The notes: a model not told the origin generated them from the sequence alone. 64,000 bases of DNA from Membranipora membranacea (GCA_914767715.1 OU612065.1:15934001-15998000); one strand, 5' to 3'; counted from the first letter of the stretch, positions 48,901 to 62,948 are shown. Numbers and translations are program-made.

Positions 48901-51108
48901 TTAGTAATGTAATGTCATGCAAACCGCTCTGCACTCTGAAGTTGCAACCGCTGATCAAACTTTGAGGATCAGCTGAGGCTGCTGTCAGCATATATGTTAA
49001 CCATGGTGACGTTGTGCAAACCTCTGAGGTTACAACCGTTATGTGTGTTCTGACGATTTTAGGTATAGTAGGCGCCATAGTTAACCAGATTCTGTGGTCT
49101 GCTGGCTGGTCCTTCACGCAGATAGGCATGCTTCTTGAGCGTCGAGAATTTTTAAACCCACATTTTTCTACTGTTTTCAGGCAATGGTTAGAGTTCCAAG
49201 CTCTGAGAAAGAAAATAAAGAAGACAGTTGATACAAGAGCTAGTAAAGGTAGAAAATTACGGTGAGTTAATATGATGACCATTATAATCATAGGTTGAGT
49301 AAAAATCTCTGTGATGGTATTACACAAAAGTGATGTCATCAGATTCGTCAAAGTGTTAGGGAATTTAGTTCTGGCGCAGATAGATATATCACTCATTTGC
49401 AGCGAAACATTTGTGTTCTATCATTCAATGACAAAGATGGACAATAACCAACCAAGAAGTTGTGTTATTCAGGAAATTGTGTCGTAATTGTTGCACATCA
49501 ATATTCCGTGACAAGCTTATACAATTCTTGTCTGGGGCAGTGGAAGAGCTTCCTCATTGAACAGGGTCCTAACTTCACATCAGACCAACCTCACAACAGC
49601 AACATACATTTGAGGAAAAAGTGTGGAAAATTGTCATGAGATAACTTTATTGCTATTGTGTTAGCCATTGAATAATTTGCTGCAATTTTTTGTTAAATTT
49701 GAGAAAAATCAGTTGATTTTATTGGCAGTAGCTTAGTGTGGGATTCTATATAGTAACACTAAGCTTGACGCATACACTGACTTATTGGGTAGACTAATGA
49801 CTCAGATGCATGCAGCTGGTAGTCATGATGCATAAGTGCCTCATTTTTTACTCATCCCTAATCACTATGGTTGCTTTCAATTTCAGTCATTTATTACTCA
49901 AACAATACATTCATTATACGCTAGAACATGTTATTATCTGTGAGTTGTGCCTGTGTTGTAGCTATAATGTGATGCCGAAGTTAGTCAACTACATGGCTCC
50001 TATTATATCAGCTAAGGAATGGGATGATGACAGAAAGTGAGTAACCTGGCCAGCTCATCAGCATAGATTGTAGATTCATCTGAAACCAGTTGTCCCCCTT
50101 CCCAAGTTCATCTCCCATTTGAACTTGTTGATATCCTTTTTATTTCCTGCACAGTTATTTTCAAAAATTTGCCAGATTTCCCCATCTCTATTTCTTCTGT
50201 GATTAACCTGTATCATCTTATCCAGTTATAAGTTTTATGGTGTTCGCAAAATTTCTTATGATCAATAGCAGGATGTTCAATTGTCATATCAAATCAAATG
50301 AGATGTAGCTGATCACAGTCAGTAGGAAATACTAATAAGCAATGTGTATGACTCATCACAACTATCACCCCATATTATTACTTACTAGATGTAGTTTGGT
50401 TTGAGTATAATAGATCTGGTATCTATAACCACTATAAGATAGAGATAAGAGTGATAAACATCTACTGCTGTGATGAAGATCAGCTGCTTATCAAAAGTCC
50501 TTCCTTGTACTGTTAGATTCATTAGTGAGCAGTCACACTGCTCTGTCCATATCAGTTATGTAGTGAGCTCGCCATTGAAATTTCCACAAAAAGTTACCAG
50601 TCCTGATCCAATGGACATTAGGATAGCAAACATCTGCTTAGATCCTTTAACCGAAAACAAACAATATTTATGTCTGTGTGATAACGTATCTCATGTTTAT
50701 ATGCTAGTGTGCTATTTATTGTCTTTCCAAAAGGAACGCATTTCTCCAACAAAAAAATGCCTGTTTTGAAATCTGTTTTTTTGCATGTTTTCTTGTTTGT
50801 GTCTTTTTTTGATGGCTTGTTATTGAAAAGATCCTACAGGGTGATAGTGTCAGCAATGTATGATTATAGTAATGTATAATTCATAGCTGAAGCTTGACCA
50901 TCATGATGAATAAATTTTGCTACATGTCCAAAAGCTCTTGCTGGTAACTTGGCTCATGTTCATGGAAACACATTTGAATCAAAACCTTTGCTCTGCATTT
51001 TGTAGAGATGAGCTGTTTGCTTCCTTGTTCGGTAAAAAGCCTGAGTATAAGATTGTGGAGAGAGAGGAAGAGGAGGAGGAAGTATCCGACGTAGTCATCC
51101 TACGATGA
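42959..51108 (+). CDS. AATF: AATF / Che-1 (apoptosis-antagonizing transcription factor)
   Basis: Thirteen exons: 42959-43043, 43686-43813, 44187-44334, 44708-44810, 44967-45124, 45604-45753, 47137-47215, 47445-47628, 47801-47902, 48536-48708, 49181-49261, 49962-50036 and 51006-51108. All are GT-AG and in phase, giving 522 residues (human 560). Visible family blocks: KYAGKTVSRKS; long Asp/Glu/Ser-rich stretches in exons 3-5; VRNQIKLWEALLELRIELQK (AATF/Bfr2 leucine-zipper-like part); IIQKWDDKTRL; DEEIFNDDDFYHQLLRELIE; and TRASKGRKLRYNV (TRAUB domain). AATF is a nucleolar/nuclear protein of the 40S-processing SSU complex and a co-regulator in the DNA-damage response. The tail differs from vertebrates: it ends in a run of six Glu plus VSDVVILR. 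A 1.1-kb fold-back element sits in the intron after exon 6. Confidence 0.93.
43493..43580 (+). repeat. Possible tRNA-like SINE relic in AATF intron 1
   Basis: GCTAAGTTGGTTAGAG (43496-43511) resembles the D-arm/A box of a tRNA, and AGTTGAACTC about 45 bp later weakly resembles a B box. The evidence is thin and the element is degraded. Confidence 0.25.
45859..46984. mobile_element. 1.1-kb fold-back element flanked by TTAA (non-autonomous DNA transposon)
   Basis: Two arms of about 420 bp in opposite orientation (45859-46286 and 46565-46984), nearly complementary throughout, around a unique centre of about 280 bp. Ends are GGTAATGTCAAAG and its complement, with TTAA directly outside both (45855-45858 and 46985-46988). 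TTAA duplication is the piggyBac-type signature, although the terminal bases are not the usual CCC/CCY. No transposase ORF. It lies in the AATF intron between the 45753 and 47137 splice sites, which are intact. Confidence 0.85.
48877..49040. repeat. Degenerate tandem duplication, unit 86 bp
   Basis: TGAGGATCAGCTGAGGCT occurs at 48877 and 48963, with partial similarity along the rest of each unit (ATATGTTA, GCAAACC, TTGCAACCG/TTACAACCG). It lies in an AATF intron. Confidence 0.6.
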
Positions 51109-52058
51109 GGATTGGATAATCTTATCATGTAAATATAGTGAATAAGCTGTATATGGTATGTATGGAGGAAGCTGTCCACGACTTGGGCCGCTTCTTTTCG
51201 AGGTACTGGACACTGATGGTGAAACTCGAAGCTGTGACATTTGTCAAGCTGTCACGTTTGTCACCTTGGATGAATAACTTAAGAATGGCTCTAGCACACA
51301 CATATTTTGATTTCTTGATTAGCTTTCCACAGCTTGCTGCTTGAATACTTCAGTGAACAGTGTCTGTTATATTGGTCTCCATTCACATGACAGCCTATCG
51401 TACTGCTTCATATTGAAATACAACAAAAAAAGACAAAATATTATGCAAATCTTTTGGTTTACAGGGTTTTTATAACCCATAATGATATGATCGGTAAGAA
51501 TTGACCTCAATCTTATCTATTGGTATATTTTACAGTAATTTTATAACCACAAATGAGTCAAGTTGTTGTGCAGATTAAACGATAGCTTATTTGGCTTATG
51601 CCATCAGAAAATATATGCACCAGGATTGTATCTAATTAATGATGTCATAAAAGCAATTGGTACTGCAGAGTGGTTTGCTCAATCTATGAATGGAATACAA
51701 GCATGAGGTAGTGATTTTAATGATGATGACTTGCTAATTATTACTGCGAGCCAGGGACCAGTGTGGTTTCAGCAGGGAGATGTCAGATGCTTAGCATGTT
51801 GATTCATCAATGAATGAAGTTATGAGAAACCAACCATGTGAGTCATGTGCAATTGTTGTGGAGGTGTGGTTTATATTTCCTTATTTGGAACAACACATAT
51901 TACTTCCGCATATATCGGCCAATAAGAACACTCATAGGAAAACTTTGGTCATGTGACCAAGTTGGAAGCGTGTGTCTATAGAAAGAAAAATTTTAGTTTT
52001 ACATCCTCATTGATTTCCAAGCCTGCCAAGTGTTAGAAGATTTTTGTCAGCTCTCAAA
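51109..52058. other. Region between AATF and plastin
   Basis: AATF 3' UTR and presumed plastin promoter/5' UTR. No further gene or clear regulatory motif seen. Confidence 0.5.
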
Positions 52059-55000
52059 ATGTCAGGAAGACCCCCATCCCTTATGCTAGCAGATGACCGT
52101 CTTGACGAGCTTATTGAACAGTTCAACACAGTAAGTACCTTTCCAGAGAATGTTATAGGTTCAATCTTAATTTAGTTATGAATAAATTATTGATGACACT
52201 CTATCCAGTACCTTGAACCAATGAACTAATCCTAGCATGGGTTTCTTTCTCACCTGATGGTTGAGTTTTTAACATAGAGCTTGATCATATGAGGGAAATC
52301 TGTGTCATAATCATAAATTTTTGACTATGATGTGATGGTCCTTTTGATCTGTGTAGAACTCTTCTCAAGCTCTTATTGTCAAGACCGAGGCAACTATTAC
52401 TAATCCTTGTATAATAATAATGGTTGGTAACATGCAAATCTATATCATAATATGTCTTTCCTACTCACGTTTCATGAAAGACTCTTGTTATCGCTCCGAG
52501 TTCAATTACCACCTTATTCTATCGAGAGTTATTCGAGACCACTACTACAAGTGAAGTGTATGCATGCCAGTGTATTTGTGGGTTTATGGGTACAGTATTT
52601 ATGCAGTGAGTATGGGCGATATCATATCAGTCACGGAGTATACAATGAACTCCCTTCAGTTCATTGGAGTATACAAGCACATGATCAAAATTTCCAATGA
52701 ACATGTGAAGAATGAAAATGTCCCTTGTTGTATTCTTGGCTCATGACTAACATAAGTCCTTGATGCCACTTTTGTTTTAGCTTGACGCAGATGGTAATGG
52801 ATTTATTACCGTTGACGAAATTGGACAAGCTTTAGAGGTGGTTGGCCACAAACTTCCTGCTTATGAAATCCGAAACCTGGTCAAGGAGTTTGATACTAAT
52901 ATCAAAGATGGCAAGATTGACATTGAAGAATTCAAAATGGTGAGTGTCTCAAGTTTCTGATAGCCAAGAATTGCATTTAGACAGGAGTGTCACTCAATTT
53001 TATGCAAATTCATAACATTGCATACAATGCTCTTATAATTTGTATGTATGCTTTAGGGAGGTAATACTTTGATTTTAAGTGATTTTTAGCTGTCCCACTA
53101 CAGTCACTTCCTTGTTACTAACTTATCTCTAGTAGGGGAGGCACAGTAGTGTTTACACTACAAACCGGTTGCCTCACCTTCTATAGTAAGCAATGATTGA
53201 AATTGTGCAACTAAGAGTGTGTTAAAATGAATTTTTTTTGCAAATAATGATATACTAGATTTCCATGATTTCATAACTAATCAATGCTGACAATTCACCA
53301 CTTGTTCGCTTTTCCTACAGATGTTTGCCAAAGTTGAGGAGGTCAGGAACATGGGTCGTAAATTCAAGAAAAATGTTAAGGAGACTGTTGGTGTAAAACA
53401 TATAGCCGGTACCAACGATGCATCCAGTGAAGGTACCACACATTCCGTCAAAGATCATGAGCTCACAGGATTCGCAGATTGGATTAACAAGTAAGTCTGC
53501 AATGAGGGAATGTTTGACTATGTTATCTTTAGTGAAGTGAAGCTTCAATTTAGCATTGTTGTTCTCTATCTCGGAAGCTCTCTTCGTACCAGTTGCACCC
53601 AAGTCGGCAGTCAGTGGTGAAGCTAACTTGTGTTACTACATTAGGTACGATGCTGCAGTTATCACATCAGGCCTACTAATCACTGATGATGGCGTTTACA
53701 ATCTCTTGTAAGGGACTTAATTGAAACCTTTTCATGCAAATGTGCAGGTATTTAATCCTTGTCATGAAATAAGATAGATGTAGGCTATTGAGGGTCAGGT
53801 AAACGTGAAATCTATTGTTCTCTTTGTAAATTTCAATTCTATTTGTCCATTAGGCAATGGTTTTTATTAGTGATACCCTAATGAACCCAATGTCATCATA
53901 ACATAGCTACTGAACACTAAACCTTAATGCTGACTAATAGGATATCGGGAGCATGCAATCACAATTTTAAATGACATGCATGGGTCTTGAGTAACCATCA
54001 AAATCAGTGAAATTATAGGGATATGGGAAGGTATGTCCTCTGCGCATTAAGGGATCTGTGAAATCAAAGTCTGTAGTGTACCGGAATGTAAATAGCCGTA
54101 TCTGATTTCTATAACTGTTTGGCCTGCTTTCCCTCAATGTTATCATCACCATACACCTATTATCCCTTATAGGGTCTTGGCGAGGATGACAATCAATTGT
54201 GTGGGTTACTCCTGTCAACTCTATATTATGTCACAAACAAGCAGTTGATAGATCATGAGAAGCTCAATTTGATAAGATTTTGAGATATGATTGTCAGCAA
54301 GAGTTATATTTTCCAATAAAGTTACAGCAGTGATTACCCCCAAAACACTTTGCTACTCAGGAATGCTATGTTGTTACGTCTGCACAGTTGTAGTCGCACT
54401 GCCCGTCTATGCCGAGCTGGTTTAAAATGTATGTCGTTGTTCACAGGTGTCTTGAGAATGACGATGACTGTAAGCCGTACCTCCCACTCAACCCAAGCTC
54501 AGACGATCTTTACAAAAAGACACAGAATGGTATTATCTATTGGTAAGACATCCAAGATCTAAGTGGTGTACATATGCCTGTCAGAACTGTCTGGGTCACC
54601 CTAATTTTCATCATAAAGCTACTGCAGTCACCCAGGGTCAATTTAAGTATGCAACCATTGTTTAAAATTTGAAAAAATGCCAGCTGCGCTTTGTTTTGAC
54701 AAGCCAGCAGACAGAAGCACTCGCTTGCTAGAGCGTTTCTATGACTGTGTCCAAGGTTTTCTCATAGAAGTCATGGAGAGCAATTGAGATTTTTCAGCAA
54801 AAATATTTGCCAGTGCTAACAAAAACTGATCTTATGACTAGCAGTTAGAGCGGTTTAGTTTGCGAAAAAGGAAGTTGATTCTTCTACTTCCTTCTTGATA
54901 CATACAGTGGACTCTCAGCTGTACTACTGATGTAATAGTCGTCTATGAATCATTTATATATGCTGAATACATCTTATTTTCCTTTCACCATGATGCCACT

Positions 55001-58000
55001 AGGGGTCACTGCAGATATATTTAGTTATTCGCACAAGGAAAATGACGCAAACTGGAATGTTATAATTTTAGTAAGATGATCAACTTTTCCGTATCGGAGA
55101 CTGTGGATGAGCGAGCGATCAACAAATCAAAACTAGATGTGTACAGGAAGACAGAAAATCTCCTCCTAGCAATCAACTCTGCTCAGGCCATCGGCTGTAA
55201 TATTGTGAATATCGGGGCTGGAGATTTGATGGAGGGAAAACCACATTTAGTCCTTGGTCTTCTATGGCAGATCATCCGAGTAAGTATTTGAATTGCTTAT
55301 CATTAGACCAAGATATTGTCCTGATTGGTGCAATGAAGTCTCTATCAGTTAGAATTGGCTTCATAGCTGGTTCAAAATCGGTAGATTCTTCAGTTCATCA
55401 ATGTGGCACTCAAATATGAGATGTTGTGTGCTTAGTGACTAAGTCTGTTGCAAGCTTGTCTGCTCTTATCATAGTATATTTACTCGTGTCGTGGGTGTTT
55501 GATATTAATTTGGGTGTGTTTGGCTGCTGATCCAGTATGTTTTCAATGAAGTAATGTGGAAAGTAAAATGATAAAATGCAGTTAAGAATGTCTCAGCGCA
55601 CCAATAAGGTTATAATTATCAGGGCTGTAGACAGCGTATATCTCTCCTCTGATAATCATTAAAAGTCTATAGTGTAGCTGTTCTGCTAGTGATAATGGTT
55701 TGGTGTGAGTGAGGTCTTATAATACATATATTAGATACTTGGAGCAGATAGCTCGGTCCTTCACTACCAGGCCACTCAATCAGTGACATGTACTCTAGTC
55801 TATTGGTGACAACTAAGGTGTTTGCCCAGCTTGATTGATTTACGAGTTTATTACCACTCGAGTAGGCTTGGGGCCCCAATCGCCCTATCACCGATCTAAA
55901 GGATATATGATACAATGGCTATGGAGATTAGAAACTTCAGTGACTCTAGGTTGGATAAGAACTTGCGGTTTAAGTATTAACCGAAATAAAATATGTATTC
56001 CGAGTTCATAACCATAACTACACGTGCTTCTCTTGAAAAGCTTGACCTACCAACCTTGGATTTTTCTACACAGTCTATTAATTTTGAAAGCTGGTCATTA
56101 CTGATGAATTGTTGTGAATTCCTCAAACTGAAGCTGATCCTCATCTAACCATTCTAATCACATATCCTGTGACGAAAATCACATCCTGTAGTGCAAACAC
56201 AACAACACAACTCCCTGATGTGTGTGTGATGAGTATGCTAATAGCTAAGTAGATTTATGCTAATGTGAATATAGTGGTTTGTTGTGATGATGATTGTGAT
56301 GCCGATTGCTGATTGAGATTGTGGATAGGGAGGTGCCAGAGTGATGATGGTGAAGAGTGATTTCTCTATCATCTCCATAGGCGCCCACTGATAGCCTGAA
56401 TAATTAGGCTGTTATTTACTAATCTTACCACTCATACCCAACATCAAAATATCTGTTTTTTAAGAAAATGTCAGAATATGGTTGTCTGTCTCTTACGTAT
56501 GCAGCTTAGAGACTGCTATAGTAACTGCCTACTTGGATCATATACACAATATTTTATGGTAAATCATGGTGAATAAGGAGACTTTTATGATTGCAGATTG
56601 GACTGTTGAGTGACATTAATATCGCCCACCACCCAGGACTTATCCTGCTGCTCGAGGAAGGTGAGACTTTAGATGATCTGTTCAAGCTCTCTCCTGAGCA
56701 GATTCTGCTCAGATGGGTGAACTACCACCTGAGGAACTCCGGCTGTGACCGACAGATTGCTAACTTCACATCAGACATCAGCGACAGCGTCGCATACTTC
56801 CACCTACTCTCACAAATCGCTCCTGCAGAGAAAGAAGTATCTACCGTCGGCGAACATGTAAGTGTTATGTCACTTTTATCTCTACCGGTTTTCTCAGTGT
56901 ACAAAAGTATGTAGAAATGGATACTGTTGCCAAAATCTGAACATATAAAACGCAAGGCGTTTTTTCTTGGAGGTTGTGTGGACATTTGATGCTGAATTTC
57001 TCACATTGCTAAAACCCAGTGATAGCGTCACTCGCTGCTACGCTGTAATTATTGGTCAAAACCACAACACACCAATAAGGGCTCGATGTCACGCGATTCT
57101 AAATTTCAATGGTATGGCAGCCTGCTAATAACGGTACTGACTGCCTTCTATCAGATATGAAGCATTGACTCTATATGATAAGGCTAATACTTGTACTTAA
57201 TCATTTAAAGTCTGCAAACAGTTTTATCTCATCGCATAAAACTATTTGACACTGTTAAGTAAGTGTATAACCTGCTAAGGAGGCAAAGAGACACAAAATT
57301 TATACGCAAAAGCTCAATGTTGATGTGGGCTGATATCAGTTTACATTAACACTATTAGCTGTTAGTGAAAACCCGGCCCTGTCATGTGATCTTTTGTAAT
57401 TGGCCTCAAGCCTTGAGAAATGTCAGTCAATCACTTATTTTTTTGAGAATTTGACAGTAATTGGCATCACATTGAAATTCTTCTCCACACATTAGAAAAT
57501 ATAACCCTGTGATAAAGTTTTAATATGATGATAACTGATACCCTGGTCTTCTTATAACAGACTAGAGATTTAACTCAGAGAGCTGAGCTTATGTTACAAG
57601 AGGCAGATAAGATTGACTGTCGTGCCTTTGTCGGACCTAAAGAGGTCGTAAAGGGCAACTACAAACTGAACTTGGCCTTTGTGGCCAACTTGTTCAACAG
57701 CTTCCCTGCTCTGGAGAAACCTGATGATGCCGAGATTGAGTTCATCGAGGAGACAAGGGAAGAGAGAAGTAAGTAGAGGGACTCTGTAGAATATTTAATC
57801 TTTATTTAAAGTTAAATAGTAAATGATTGCAGTAATCCACCACATCATTGCATTGTTTGGAAACTGAATTAATTTCCTGTCTACTAACACATATCTCTTT
57901 CGCTTTCTCAAAGAACAAAACAATTCCTTATCCCACTAAACCAAGTAGCTGTTTTATCACTGTTATTGTTTAGTCGCAGTAGGAGCTGAAGTTGTTTATA

Positions 58001-60190
58001 GCCTTTATTGAAATTAGCTTACCAAATTTCTTCTATTGTTTGCAAGCTACTTGAACTTTAATGACCATGCGCTTTGAAAAAAAAGTTTTAAATTTACACA
58101 GTAATATAAAACCACATACTACATTATAGTCTATTACCTATAGTCCCTGATAATACCACATACTACATTATAGTCTATTACCTGTTGTATCATTTTCAAT
58201 GAAATGTACATATTCATACTATGTCTCTCTCTCTAATGCCGCTCAAGCTAGATGGCAGGTTTATTTTGCACTTGATTCATTTATTTTATCACTAGCACAA
58301 TGTTCTACTAAAAAGGTGGACCAAGTTTGATCAAGTTTGCCTGCTTTCAGAATTGCTTCCCCCTACTAAAAAACCGTAACTTATCAGTGGGAGGGGAGCC
58401 AACCCCAACTCAGGCAGACTGGATCAAACTGACTACTCACAAGGCTCAAAATACTAATTGTTTGTGAAAATAGATGTCACCTTGGGGTTTGAAGCAGCAT
58501 GTCACTGATATGATGATGTTGTTTGTATTACAGCATACAGAAACTGGATGAACAGTATGGGAGTGTCCCCATTTGTAAACAGACTATACAGTGACCTTGG
58601 TAGTGGTATGGTTATCTTCCAGCTATATGACATCATTCAGAAGGGAACAGTCGATTGGCCCAAGGTCCACCAGAAATTCCCAGCTCTCCGAAAGGTAATA
58701 TTTTTTATAAATGTAGATGATGTATTGGTATGTACTCGATGGCATTACCTTTTTACTAAACTTGTCAAGATACTTTTTTTTGTTTTTTTTCACAGTGAAA
58801 ATGGAAAGCGAAAATTTGCTAACAACTATCATTTACTCATTTCAAGATCCCAACTCATCACAAGACCCATTAGATTCATAGACTGTATGACGTCTTTCTT
58901 CCAGGTATTCTTGATGATAGAGAATTGTAACTACGCAGTTGATCTCGGTAAACAAATCAACCTGTCACTTGTTGGTGTCGGAGGAAGTGATATTTACGAT
59001 GGAAATGAGACTCTCACACTCGGTATGTAACTATTGTAACTGATATGACCAATATCACGCTTATCTGATGCTTTTCACTTTGAAAAGAGTTGTGTGCTCT
59101 TGTCCATTGAGAACACAACTTACAAGTTGATATATATTATGACACTGTTGTGTCTTGATTTGACAATCCTCATTCCTTCTAGGTTCAATGTGTATGTCTT
59201 ATATGACCATCTTTAACGACCTTGAGTTTATCCCTTGTAGCACTGGTCTGGCAGTTAATGAGGGCATACACATTGGCAGTTCTCAGAGATTTGACCAAGT
59301 CTGACAAGCCAATGACTGATGGTGACATTATCAACTGGGCTAACAACAAACTTACATCATTCGGTAAAACTTCTTCCGTCACTTCATTCAAGGACTCAAA
59401 ACTCAGCGATGGCAAAGTTGTGATAGACTTAATCGACTGCATTATTCCAGGCAGCATCAAATACGACCTAGTCAGAGATTGTGAATCAGACGAGGTTAGT
59501 ATAGTCATTCTTCCTTATTGGTTAACTGTTACCACTTTGATTTGTTGTCTATTATTGCTATCTTGAACTGTTTGCTGTCTTGTATTTCAAGTTTGGCCCA
59601 CAGCTTTTATGGATGACCCGAGCAAGACTTAGATGGGTAAATAATCAGCTAGGTTCACAAGCTAACGAACACTGCAGACGCGTTCATGTCATTTATTGTT
59701 TTTGGGATTTTTCAGTCTCTTATTTATCCGGTATATGGTACAGCTACTTCATCAGATTATTTGCAAACCCCTTGATTTTTGCTTCTGCCCTTTCCTACTT
59801 AAAATGCCCTTGTCCTGCCTTGAACATTTTTGCCAAGTCATAATCATTGTTCTGCCTGCAATAAGTGGATGATTTTGTTTGTTTGATTGTCATTTCTCAA
59901 TAATAGTAAATCTATAGTCGTAATCTGCCGCTTCTGTAACAGCAATGAGTTGTTACTCCTTGGTAGCAGTCAGCTGCCCAACTAGATTGACACGTTCACT
60001 CGCCTATATAATGTTTGTTTTTCTACTGTAGGATCGACTGGCCAATGCCAAATATGCCATATCTATGGGACGTAAGATAGGAGCAAGGATTTACGCTCTA
60101 CCTGATGACATCGTAGAAGTGAAACCTAAGATGGTCCTCACAGTGTTCGCCTGCTTGATGGCCCGAGATATTGCCCGACAGAACGACTAA
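52059..60190 (+). CDS. PLS3: Plastin/fimbrin, actin-bundling protein
   Basis: Eleven exons: 52059-52130, 52781-52939, 53321-53490, 54447-54542, 55072-55279, 56597-56857, 57561-57768, 58534-58694, 58905-59022, 59241-59494 and 60032-60190, in phase throughout, giving 621 residues (human PLS3 630). Two N-terminal EF-hands (loops about 26-37, [12 protein letters not shown], and about 62-74) are followed by four calponin-homology domains in two actin-binding modules: [63 protein letters not shown]; and the C-terminal [13 protein letters not shown]. Plastins cross-link F-actin into tight bundles in a calcium-modulated way. EF-hand 2 has non-canonical ligands. Which vertebrate paralogue (PLS1-3) it matches is not meaningful; the gene is pre-duplication in type. 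AATAAA at 60809-60814 may be the poly(A) signal. Confidence 0.94.
58111..58183. repeat. Direct repeat, 29 bp, period 44
   Basis: ACCACATACTACATTATAGT plus nine further identical bases occurs at 58111-58139 and 58155-58183, in a plastin intron. Confidence 0.85.
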
Positions 60191-61431
60191 TCGATGGGTA
60201 TTACTGCATTTCATCTCACTTTGTGACATAATTGGGCAGTCAAGTGAGCAGTATGACCTTGAATACCTACACAGACATAAATCATACTCGCACAGAACTA
60301 CTGCCTTATACCTAAAAAATTACTTCCGTTAAAATCACTGTTTTCTTAGAGGCAGCCTGTCCAGAAAAGTTAGTTAGTGTTAGAGTTTCAATCCATTCCA
60401 ATGCTCTATTGTTTTCTATGGCAATAATTTATGGGTCCAACTAATATGCATGCAGTATTCGGAAGTAGTAATGAAAAATGTGATATTAACTCTCAGCTGA
60501 AAACGGTGACTGGCTGTCAAAAGAGAAAGGCGTCAGTGAAATTTAAATAACTCGATTCCTTGACTCATTTATTTCGATTTATCTTTTTTCATGATTTAAT
60601 GTTAGCGTGTAAGCGCAGGGTGTGTGATCAGGCAGATTGTATTATCTTATCCTGCTTTTCTTAATCACTGACTGAAAGGATTCTAATGCTTCCTCCGTAA
60701 ATTCAGAATTAGCGTCGAAACAAATCATTTTCAATTTTTTTATCATGATGTTCGATTCTCTACTATAGTGTTTCAGATAATATATTTTTTATCTTTGTTA
60801 CAAAACATAATAAATAAAGACATAATCAAAAATGTTAAACTGTCCACTATCAACTAGTCTACTTCAATTTAGTTTTTTGGTATTTGAAAAATGATATCAC
60901 CGCTGTACAATGCCACTTAAATCTCACTAAATTGTATAGAATGTGAGTGCACCTTACTGACTTAATATTAATTGCAAGGTGCATGGTGTTTCCAATTACA
61001 CTCAGCGGGATGAGAAGAATTAAGCTTGTAAATAATCATCTATGCAAACAATGCTGAGGTCTGTGGTCCACATTTTGGGGGCTCTACCTGATGCCTTTTG
61101 GGCACTAAGCAGATGATCTTCATCTCCTCAGGTGAGTAGTACAGCAGCTAGTGTCTCCTCTTTTCTTTAATTCATTCTCTACAACAGTCAGCAACCTTCA
61201 CTTTTGCATTTGAGCATGGATGAATATTTTCACCCTAGTACAGGATGCCTTATTTTGACACAAATTAAAAGTGTTCACACCTGTGGATGTATTGCATAAT
61301 CAACATAAACAATAAAAATGCTGTCATAGGATGGGTGGATATCATTCTGCTTTCTATCATTTCCTCCAATTTACAGAGCAGCACGACACCACCCTGTCGG
61401 TTATGAAAGTGAAATCATTTTATATTCATAG
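60191..61431. other. Plastin 3' UTR and flank
   Basis: AT-rich, no gene seen. The probable plastin poly(A) signal is near 60809. Confidence 0.5.
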
Positions 61432-61692
61432 ATCGGCTGCAAGTCAAGAAGTTTGAGTGAGTACATGTCTACTACTATCAGAGACTTTAGATATAGAGAC
61501 CTTCCACTTGCGCATAAAATGCGAAAAGCCAATCAGTGTTATTTAATGGTCACGTCCACTTCTGGTTGTAAAGTAAGCGTTGCTGCCTTGGACAGCAATG
61601 GCTTTCTCAATAAAACTTCAGGTTTTTCACCTGAGTTATTTGAGGCAATTAACCACAATCTTGGTGACAAAACCAGACCAGACAGCAACTAA
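61432..61692 (+). CDS. Hypothetical exon or pseudogene fragment
   Basis: After a possible acceptor (ttcatag, ending 61431) the frame is open for 86 codons to a stop at 61692. It includes YRDLPLAHKMRKANQCYLMV and SGFSPELFEAINHNLGD. Amino-acid composition is protein-like, but I recognise no family and see no matching upstream exon. It could be a terminal exon, a retro-fragment or chance. Confidence 0.25.
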   Translation: MGCKSRSLSEYMSTTIRDFRYRDLPLAHKMRKANQCYLMVTSTSGCKVSVAALDSNGFLNKTSGFSPELFEAINHNLGDKTRPDSN

Positions 61693-62948
61693 GTCACTAT
61701 CAACTTGTTATTGCATTCTTAGCCAGAGATTAATATTATACAGGCCTGTATTTTTGTGAGAAAGTAAAGGGGGGTTGGCAGTATAATCCATCATTGTTGC
61801 TCACTGCGATGTAATGATGGCCTGACATAGGTTAGCTGTTGTGATGAGTTTCATAGACAAAGTTTATCATGTGTGAAGACAAGGGGATACTCTTAGCCAA
61901 TGTTCATCAAGTCTAACAAAAAAAAATTCAAAAATTACTTTTCACCTTAAGTTTTGACAATGACAGAGGGAAATCAGTTAACAAGAAGAAGATGCCTTCT
62001 TTTTGTATGCGCTAAGATTTATGTAAAAAATCATGGGGACAGGTACCAACCATTCTAAGTTCAAACGCATTCAAAACTGAAGTGAGAATGGTGGCATCAG
62101 AGTAGAATGCATCGTCAGCAGATTCATGCCTATTTTAAATCCTCTTTTTAAACTCTTCTTCTGTTCAGCTCACATGCCTGGTTACTGACAAACGTAAATA
62201 AATTACTTGCATCGAGGGATGGAAGACCTCCCTCTCTGCCTCAAAGTTATCGTGTGATGGTTGAGGCTAAGCAAAGCTTTTTTTAAAAATCACTTTGAAA
62301 TGTTGTTTGGGCAGATATAAGATGACTTAGAGGATTCGGAGACAGCCCTGATTCAGAGCAGTTCAAAGCACATATCTTCAGACGACAATCAGCATTTTGC
62401 TAGAATAAACCGGGAAAAATTAGATTTTTTGAGGATGATATTTTTCTCAGACCTATGCTATAGAAAATTTTTGTGCTGGCCTGACTGATGAATTCAATTC
62501 AGTCACCAGAACTGGAGAAGATATCATCAGTGCTTGTTCACATGTTTTCACATTGAATTGAAATTCTGTTGTCTAAATATAAGGGGGTTACATCACAAAA
62601 AGGTTTTCATCATCCACCAAGTATTTTGTTTCTTTGATGCCTACATTTTATTTAAAAGACAAGAAAGTTCGATGTGAATGTACTTATAAAATAAACAATT
62701 AAAGTGTTCACCTTGTCAATTTTTGGTAGTAAATTCATTGCCCTGAGTAGCATACCTCCAAGCAATTACCACCAGAAAGGGGCGGAGCCCAATTTTCAAT
62801 GTGTTCGCATCGGTTATATACGTTATCATTGCAAGTGGAAGGTCTCATTATCTATGGTCTCCTCTACTATCAATACAGGAAGCTGGGCGACACGCTAATA
62901 TTGAGACTGTAGATTTATAACTGAAGTTCTCCAGCATACAGATCAGAG
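61693..62948. other. Intergenic
   Basis: No supported feature in this stretch. Confidence 0.5.

Noticed and set aside
49014-49265. 83-codon ORF in AATF
   Set aside because: Only 49181-49261 is coding; the upstream part is intron with a tandem duplication.
52452-52746. Overlapping ORFs between plastin exons 1 and 2
   Set aside because: Intronic; exon 1 joins exon 2 in phase without them.
58111-58183. CRISPR-like spaced repeats
   Set aside because: Only two copies of a 29-bp direct repeat in a eukaryotic intron; a simple local duplication.
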